NCBI RefSeq assembly: GCF_936943645.1 | Contig: NZ_CAKZJO010000057.1 | Span: 178,866 to 242,865, forward strand | Length of the DNA stretch: 64,000 bases | Origin: an uncultured Bradyrhizobium sp. | Lineage (GTDB): Bacteria > Pseudomonadota > Alphaproteobacteria > Rhizobiales > Xanthobacteraceae | Direction: 5' to 3' | Part shown: piece after piece, positions 59,546 to 64,000 of the stretch | Numbering within the stretch: position 1 is the first letter of the stretch | Layout: every line of letters begins with the position of its first letter | Position numbers and translations under genes: made by a program | Notes under the pieces: model-generated | Told to the model about the DNA's origin: nothing | The model's input: the letters and a program-made list of their open reading frames with translations, nothing else | Database searches by the model: none

Positions 59546-59935
59546 TCAGCGCTTCTTCGTGATCTCACACCGCACGTAAGTCTGGCGCTTGGCCTGCCCG
59601 ACCGGGCCGTTGTCCATCACCAGCCTGCCGTCCGCCGCGATGGAGACGCGCGGGTTTGAACGAAACTTCTCGCCCTCGCCTTCGCAGGCGAGCTTCATTG
59701 TCCAGCCGAGCTTTCCGTCAGCCGTGATCTCGCTGGCGCGGCACCGCGTCTCGTACCAGTACAGGCGATTGCCGCCTTCGATGCTCATGCGGTTCGGACT
59801 GTCGTCGTTGCGGCAGTCCTTTCTTGTGGAGGCCCAGAAGCCTTCGTACGGATGCGCGGCAAAGACGGACGCGCATTGGCTCGCGAGCGCGGCACCGAGG
59901 CTCAAGACCAAAGCAAACCGCGTCGTCGCTCTCAT
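59546..59935 (-). CDS. Secreted hypothetical protein
   Basis: A 129-residue protein with a Sec signal peptide (MRATTRFALVLSLGAALASQ, then CASVFAA, cut after VFA near residue 26). The mature part HPYEGFWASTRKDCRNDDSP and RCRASEITADGKLGWTMKLACEGEGEKF has four cysteines that could form two disulfides. I chose the signal-peptide Met; the upstream extension is not supported. No family is recognised. It converges on the membrane protein gene with 4 bases between stops. Confidence 0.7.
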   Translation of the reverse strand: MRATTRFALVLSLGAALASQCASVFAAHPYEGFWASTRKDCRNDDSPNRMSIEGGNRLYWYETRCRASEITADGKLGWTMKLACEGEGEKFRSNPRVSIAADGRLVMDNGPVGQAKRQTYVRCEITKKR

Positions 59936-60003
59936 GACACCAGACCTCGACAAGCCTTCATCGAGGTTAGTCGCCCGATACTCCATCATGTTCAACAGGT
60001 GCC

Positions 60004-60043
60004 GTAGGGTAGGCAAAGCGCTCCGCGCCTTTGCCCACCCTAC
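60004..60043. repeat. Imperfect palindromic element
   Basis: The arm GTAGGGTAGGCAAAGCGC pairs with a downstream GCGCCTTTGCCCACCCTAC (one mismatch, one bulge) around a 3-base loop. It lies just past the MarR stop. Its GTAGGGTGGGCAAAG arm is one I remember from many intergenic repeats of Bradyrhizobium genomes. It may act as a transcript end for the Liv-MarR operon. Confidence 0.6.
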
Positions 60044-60065
60044 GAGACCGTCCACGGTCCCGTCT

Positions 60066-60521
60066 TCACCGCAGCTTGTTCAACAGCGCCATCAGCATCT
60101 CGCGCTCCTTGGCGTCGAGCGGCGCCAGCGTTTCGCGGGTGATGGCGAGCGCATTCGGGGCGAGCTTTTCCGCAAGCTGCTGGCCGGCGCGCGTGAGGCT
60201 GACCAGAAGCCGCCGTCCGTCCTCGGGATCCTGGCTGGTCTCGGTGAGGCCCCGCGCCGTCAGGCGGTCGATCACGCCCTTGATGGTCGCAACGTCCATC
60301 GCAGTGAGACGACCGAGCTGATTCTGCGAACACGCCCCCGTCTCGGCGAGCTTCGACAATGCCGCCCATTGCGTCGGCGTCAGATTGGTGCCGATATCGC
60401 GGGAGAAGATCGAGCTGTGGCGCTGCCAGACTTGGCGGAGGATGAAGCCGACCTGCTCGTCGAGCACATAGGACGATTTGGCCGGCTTGACGCCCTTCTT
60501 CACCGCAACGCTTCTCGCCAT
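60066..60521 (-). CDS. MarR-family regulator
   Basis: A 151-residue regulator. The winged helix is LTPTQWAALSKLAETGACSQ with the recognition helix LGRLTAMDVATIKGVIDRLTARGL and wing EDGRRLLVSLTRAG. I chose the ATG at 60521 because it has a GGGGGA site; a GTG at 60539 overlapping the LivF stop (GTGA) is a real alternative. As the last gene of the LivHM-LivG-LivF run, it may sense the imported compound, which in such loci is often an aromatic acid rather than an amino acid. Confidence 0.88.
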   Translation of the reverse strand: MARSVAVKKGVKPAKSSYVLDEQVGFILRQVWQRHSSIFSRDIGTNLTPTQWAALSKLAETGACSQNQLGRLTAMDVATIKGVIDRLTARGLTETSQDPEDGRRLLVSLTRAGQQLAEKLAPNALAITRETLAPLDAKEREMLMALLNKLR

Positions 60522-60535
60522 CCGTCCCCCGCCTC

Positions 60536-61240
60536 TCACAATGACAAATGCGCGTCGCGGATGTCCGGACGCGCGTCGAGCTCGGCCATGGTGCCGCCGA
60601 AGCAGATCCGGCCGCGCTCGATGATGTAGGCGCGATCCGAGATCAGCCGCGCGAAATGCAGATTCTGCTCGGAGACGACGATGCTGACGCCCTCCTTCTT
60701 CATGGTCAGGATGGCATCGACCATCTGCTCCACGATCTTCGGCGAGAGGCCTTCCGAGGGCTCGTCGAGCAGCACCAGCGACGGATTGCCCATCAGCGTG
60801 CGCGCGATGGTGAGCATCTGCTGCTCGCCGCCGCTCATGCGCCCGCCCGGACGGTTCTTCATCTCGCCGAGATTTGGAAACAGCGTGAACAGTTTTTCGC
60901 GCGTCCAGTACGGCGCGTTCGGACGCTTGGGCTGCTTGCCGACTTCGAGATTCTCCTCGACGGTCAGGTCGGTGAAGATCCGCCGCTCCTCCGGCACATA
61001 GCCGAGGCCTTCGCGCACGATCTCGTGCGTCGGCTTTGCCGAGACGTCTTTGCCCTCGAACATGATGCGACCGGTTCGCTGCGCGACGAGGCCGACGATC
61101 GAGCGGAAGGTGGTCGACTTGCCGGCGCCGTTACGGCCGAGCAGCGCCACAACCTCACCCTCCCCGACCTCGAATCCGATATCGAACAGGATATGCGCCG
61201 GGCCGTAATGGCTGTTGAGGTCCTGCACCGTGAGCTTCAT
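60536..61240 (-). CDS. livF: Branched-chain amino acid-type ABC transporter ATPase LivF
   Basis: A 234-residue ATPase. Walker A is LLGRNGAGKSTTFRSI, the signature is MSGGEQQMLTIARTLMG, Walker B is LVLLDEPSEGLSP, and the switch His is replaced by Gln-Asn as usual in LivF (VVSEQNLHFARL). The start overlaps the LivG stop by 4 bases (ATGA). With LivG it powers the LivHM fusion permease encoded upstream. The cluster lacks a binding-protein gene inside the window; it may lie beyond 64000. Confidence 0.92.
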   Translation of the reverse strand: MKLTVQDLNSHYGPAHILFDIGFEVGEGEVVALLGRNGAGKSTTFRSIVGLVAQRTGRIMFEGKDVSAKPTHEIVREGLGYVPEERRIFTDLTVEENLEVGKQPKRPNAPYWTREKLFTLFPNLGEMKNRPGGRMSGGEQQMLTIARTLMGNPSLVLLDEPSEGLSPKIVEQMVDAILTMKKEGVSIVVSEQNLHFARLISDRAYIIERGRICFGGTMAELDARPDIRDAHLSL

Positions 61241-62028
61241 GCCGAGGCTCCCTCGCGATGGCGGGCATCGTAGACGAGGCCCTCGCCGAGATAGACCGCC
61301 TGCACCTGCGGATTCCCGCGCACCTCGGCCGGCGAGCCCTCGGCAATGAGCGTGCCGCGGTTGAGCACGAGGATGCGATCGGCATGCTCGAACACCACGT
61401 CCATGTCGTGTTCGGTGAAGAGCACCCCGATCGATTTTTCGCGTGCAATCTGCGCCGTGAGCCGCATCAGGTCGACGCGCTCGCGCGGCGCCATGCCGGC
61501 TGTCGGCTCGTCCATCAACAGCAGCTTCGGCTGGTTGGCGAGCGCCACCGCAAGCTCGAGCCGCTTGAGGTCGCCATAAGCGAGCTCGCCGCAGGGACGA
61601 TCCGCGTAACCGCCCATGCCGACCAGCTCGAGCAGACGGCCGGCCTCGGCGCGGTCGAATTTCGTCGCCGAGCCGAACAGGTTGAACAGCTGCTTGCCAT
61701 GCGAGATCAGCGCGACCTGCACGTTCTCGCGCACCGTCATGGTGGCGAAGGTCGCAGTGATCTGAAACGTGCGCCCGACGCCGAGCCGCCAGACCTCGCG
61801 CGGCTTCCTGCCGGTGATCTCTTCGCCGAGCAGGCGAACGTGGCCGGTATCGGGCTTGTTCTGGCCGTTGAGCATGTCGAAACAGGTGCTCTTGCCCGCA
61901 CCGTTCGGACCGATCAGTGCGAGGATCTCACCGGCGCGCAGCGAGAACGACACGCCGCGCACGGCATGGATGCCGCCATAGGACTTGGTCAGGCCTTCGA
62001 CCGCGAGAAGTGGAGGTGCAACGCTCAT
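61237..62028 (-). CDS. livG: Branched-chain amino acid-type ABC transporter ATPase LivG
   Basis: A 263-residue ATPase. Walker A is LIGPNGAGKSTCFDML, the signature CGELAYGDLKRLELAVALA is degenerate (LAYGD in place of LSGGQ) as in other LivG proteins, Walker B is LLLMDEPTAGMAP, and the H-loop is LFTEHDMDVVFEHAD. I chose the start at 62028, overlapping the permease stop by ATGA; the much longer frame upstream is antisense noise. It pairs with LivF. Confidence 0.92.
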   Translation of the reverse strand: MSVAPPLLAVEGLTKSYGGIHAVRGVSFSLRAGEILALIGPNGAGKSTCFDMLNGQNKPDTGHVRLLGEEITGRKPREVWRLGVGRTFQITATFATMTVRENVQVALISHGKQLFNLFGSATKFDRAEAGRLLELVGMGGYADRPCGELAYGDLKRLELAVALANQPKLLLMDEPTAGMAPRERVDLMRLTAQIAREKSIGVLFTEHDMDVVFEHADRILVLNRGTLIAEGSPAEVRGNPQVQAVYLGEGLVYDARHREGASA

Positions 62029-63914
62029 TCGGCAGACTCGATCGGCTTGGCAAGCAAGGGGGATCCCGGCGGCGGCGACTTCCTGCGGCGCTGCGCCAGC
62101 ATCTCCAGCACGCCGACGATGCCCTTGGGGAAGACGACGACGATCAACATGATGAAGCCGCCGAGCACGAGCTTCGACAGATCGGTCTGGCTGACCAGCC
62201 AAATGTTCAGCGCCTTGTAGACGATGGCGCCGATCACCGCGCCCGACACCGTCTCGACGCCGCCGAGCAGCACCATGACCAGCGCATCGACGGAGAGCGA
62301 GATCCCGAGATTGTCGGGGAAGACGCTGCCCTTCAGATACGCGAACAGGGCACCGCCGATGCCGGCGGTGGTGCCTGCGATCACGAAGGCCGTCCACTGG
62401 ATACGCTTGGCGTTGATGCCGACCGCTTCCGAGCGCAGAAGGGAGTCGCGCGTGGCCCGGAGCGCATAGCCGAACGGCGAGAACACCATGGCCCGCAGCG
62501 CGATGGTCACCAGCGCCGCGACGCCGAGCGCCAGCCAATAGAAGTGCGACGGGCTCGCCGCCCAGCTCGAAGGCCAGACGCCCAATATGCCGTTGTCGCC
62601 GCCGGTAACGCTCACCCATTGGAACGCGATCGACCAGACGATCTGTGCAAAAGCCAGTGTCAGCATCGCGAAATAGACACCGGAGAGCTGCACGGCGAAG
62701 AAGCCGAACACGGCAGCCCCCAGGCAGCCGAGCAGCGGTCCGAGCAGCAGGCAGACGATCATCGGCAACCCCGCCATCTTGGCAAGGAAGGCGACGCCAT
62801 AGGCGCCGAGGCCGAAATAGGCGGCATGACCGAAGGACGCGAGGCCGCCGACCGACATCAGGAAGTGCAGAGAGACCGCGAAGATCACGAAGATTGCGAT
62901 CTCCGAGCCGACGGTCAGCGCGTAATTGCCGGCGAACAGCGGCAGCGTCGCCGCGACGACGAGGGCTGCCAGCGCCGCGAGCCGCTCGTTCGACGTCAGC
63001 GGACGCCACGGATTGACGGTGAGGCCCGGCGTCTTGCGTGCGGCCGCCTCGGGCTTGCCGAACAGGCCCCAGGGCCGCACGATCAGCACCACCGCCATCA
63101 CTAGGAAGACCAGGATGATGGAAATCTTCGGGAAGATCAGGATGCCGAAGGCGTTGAGCTCGGAGACCAGCACCGCCGCGACGAAAGCGCCGACGATGCT
63201 GCCGAGGCCGCCGATCACGACGACGACAAAGACCTCGACGATGATGCGCAGATCCATCGCGTGATGCACGGCGTCACGCGGGATCTGCAGCGCGCCGCCG
63301 AGCGCGGCGAGGAAGACGCCGACTGCGAACACCGAGGTGAACAGCCATTTCTGATTGACGCCGAGCGCTGCGACCATGTCGCGGTCCTGCGTCGCCGCGC
63401 GCACCAGCACACCCCAGCGCGTACGTTGAAACAGCAGCCAGAGGATGCCGAGCACGACGGGCCCGAGCACGATCAGGAACAGATCATAGCTCGGGATGTT
63501 CTGGCCGAAGAAGTCCACCGCGCCTTTGAAGCCCGGCGCACGGCGGCCGACGAGATCGTCAGGCCCCCAGATCAGCACGACGAGATCCTCGACCATCAGG
63601 GTCAGGCCAAAGGTCGCGAGCAGCTGGAACAGCTCGGGCGCGTGATAGATCCGGCGCAGCAGCACCATCTCGACAATGACGCCGATCAGCGCCACCGCAA
63701 GCGCGGCCAGCACGATGCTGCCCCAGAAGCCGAACGCGCCCGACAGCCGCTCGGTCAGCGTGAAGGCGATGTAGGCGCCGATCATGTAGAAGGCGCCGTG
63801 CGCGAAATTGACGATCCGTGTCACGCCGAAGATGATCGACAGGCCCGAGGCCACCAGGAACAGCGACGCCGCACTGGCGAGACCGGTCAGAAACTGTACG
63901 ACGTAAAAGGCCAT
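62025..63914 (-). CDS. Fused LivH-LivM branched-chain amino acid-type permease
   Basis: A 629-residue inner-membrane protein that carries both permease halves in one chain. The N-terminal half is LivH-like (SLFLVASGLSIIFGVTRIVNFAHGAFYMIGAYI and VLVRAATQDRDMVAALGVN, key parts GVTRIVNFAHGAFYMIGA and ATQDRDMVAALG). After a linker (about residues 285-310), the C-terminal half is LivM-like (LMSVGGLASFGHAAYFGLGAYG and YALRATRDSLLRSEAVGIN). Most systems have two separate subunits. It is the first gene of the LivHM-LivG-LivF-MarR run. Substrates of such systems include amino acids, urea, amides and aromatic acids. Confidence 0.9.
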   Translation of the reverse strand: MAFYVVQFLTGLASAASLFLVASGLSIIFGVTRIVNFAHGAFYMIGAYIAFTLTERLSGAFGFWGSIVLAALAVALIGVIVEMVLLRRIYHAPELFQLLATFGLTLMVEDLVVLIWGPDDLVGRRAPGFKGAVDFFGQNIPSYDLFLIVLGPVVLGILWLLFQRTRWGVLVRAATQDRDMVAALGVNQKWLFTSVFAVGVFLAALGGALQIPRDAVHHAMDLRIIVEVFVVVVIGGLGSIVGAFVAAVLVSELNAFGILIFPKISIILVFLVMAVVLIVRPWGLFGKPEAAARKTPGLTVNPWRPLTSNERLAALAALVVAATLPLFAGNYALTVGSEIAIFVIFAVSLHFLMSVGGLASFGHAAYFGLGAYGVAFLAKMAGLPMIVCLLLGPLLGCLGAAVFGFFAVQLSGVYFAMLTLAFAQIVWSIAFQWVSVTGGDNGILGVWPSSWAASPSHFYWLALGVAALVTIALRAMVFSPFGYALRATRDSLLRSEAVGINAKRIQWTAFVIAGTTAGIGGALFAYLKGSVFPDNLGISLSVDALVMVLLGGVETVSGAVIGAIVYKALNIWLVSQTDLSKLVLGGFIMLIVVVFPKGIVGVLEMLAQRRRKSPPPGSPLLAKPIESAE

Positions 63915-63963
63915 CGGCGGTCCGGGTTAGGTGTTGCGCGCCGCGGCACGCGGGTCTTGGTTC

Positions 63964-63989
63964 ACCTCTCCCCGCTTGCGGGGAGAGGT
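63964..63989. repeat. Short palindromic repeat
   Basis: A perfect inverted repeat with 12-bp arms ACCTCTCCCCGC and GCGGGGAGAGGT around a TT centre. It resembles an intergenic palindrome that I recall as common in Bradyrhizobium and related genomes. It lies about 50 bases upstream of the LivHM start. Confidence 0.65.
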
Positions 63990-64000
63990 CGAATTGCGAA

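Noticed and set aside
61237..63009. A 590-residue reading that would fuse LivG to an upstream extension
   Set aside because: The extra N-terminal 327 residues are a shadow of the permease gene in another frame. The LivG start at 62028 overlaps the permease stop by ATGA as normal.

Overview
The window is high-GC chromosomal DNA from an alphaproteobacterium, most like Bradyrhizobium or a close relative. The reasons are the gene families present (many amidohydrolases and solute-binding proteins, a DUF6894 small protein, a fused branched-chain amino acid permease), the dense gene packing, and a palindrome near the right edge that resembles the short palindromes scattered through bradyrhizobial genomes. 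I saw no rRNA, tRNA, CRISPR array, transposase or integrase. One gene, at 19956-21296, is clearly lower in GC than its surroundings.

Left part (1-19.8 kb). The window opens inside an RND efflux pump gene. A TauE/SafE exporter and two tiny proteins follow. Next come three paralogous LuxR-type regulators (4337, 5568, 14855) and an AraC regulator around two large autotransporters. The autotransporters share about 440 C-terminal residues, including a 539-bp stretch that is identical base for base, which points to recent gene conversion. Further right are small hypothetical genes (including a possible pair of micro-ORFs with an ATGA overlap), a lytic transglycosylase and a shikimate-dehydrogenase-like protein.

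Middle (19.9-41.7 kb). After the low-GC AAA ATPase comes a catabolic stretch: a Baeyer-Villiger monooxygenase, an acyl-CoA ligase, a DUF2961/GH172 protein, an acyl-CoA dehydrogenase and a CitE-like lyase. A MarR-led efflux operon (MarR, FUSC, DUF1656, HlyD) has a perfect inverted repeat at its promoter. A NMT1/SsuABC-type ABC transporter, a GntR regulator, an NTF2-like protein and three amidohydrolases then form a block. Its three intergenic TGCATGCA palindromes suggest one GntR regulon that imports and breaks down a nitrogen-containing, possibly heterocyclic compound.

Right part (41.7-64 kb). Seven minus-strand genes carry the lower protocatechuate 4,5-cleavage pathway: two LigI-type pyrone hydrolases, one with an export signal, plus a GalB-type hydratase and a LigK-type aldolase. 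With them are a DctA transporter, a Pht5-like protein and a dehydrogenase. A TetR gene with the operator-like repeat TTGTACTATCGTACAA separates this block from divergent genes for a TctC-type binding protein and an amino-acid-type binding protein. Beyond lie a PepSY protein, an MscS channel, a DUF763 protein, a cytochrome P450, a ferredoxin reductase, an enamidase-like amidohydrolase, and a branched-chain amino acid ABC operon (LivHM fusion, LivG, LivF) followed by a MarR gene.

All functions come from reading motifs and recalling families; no database search was run.
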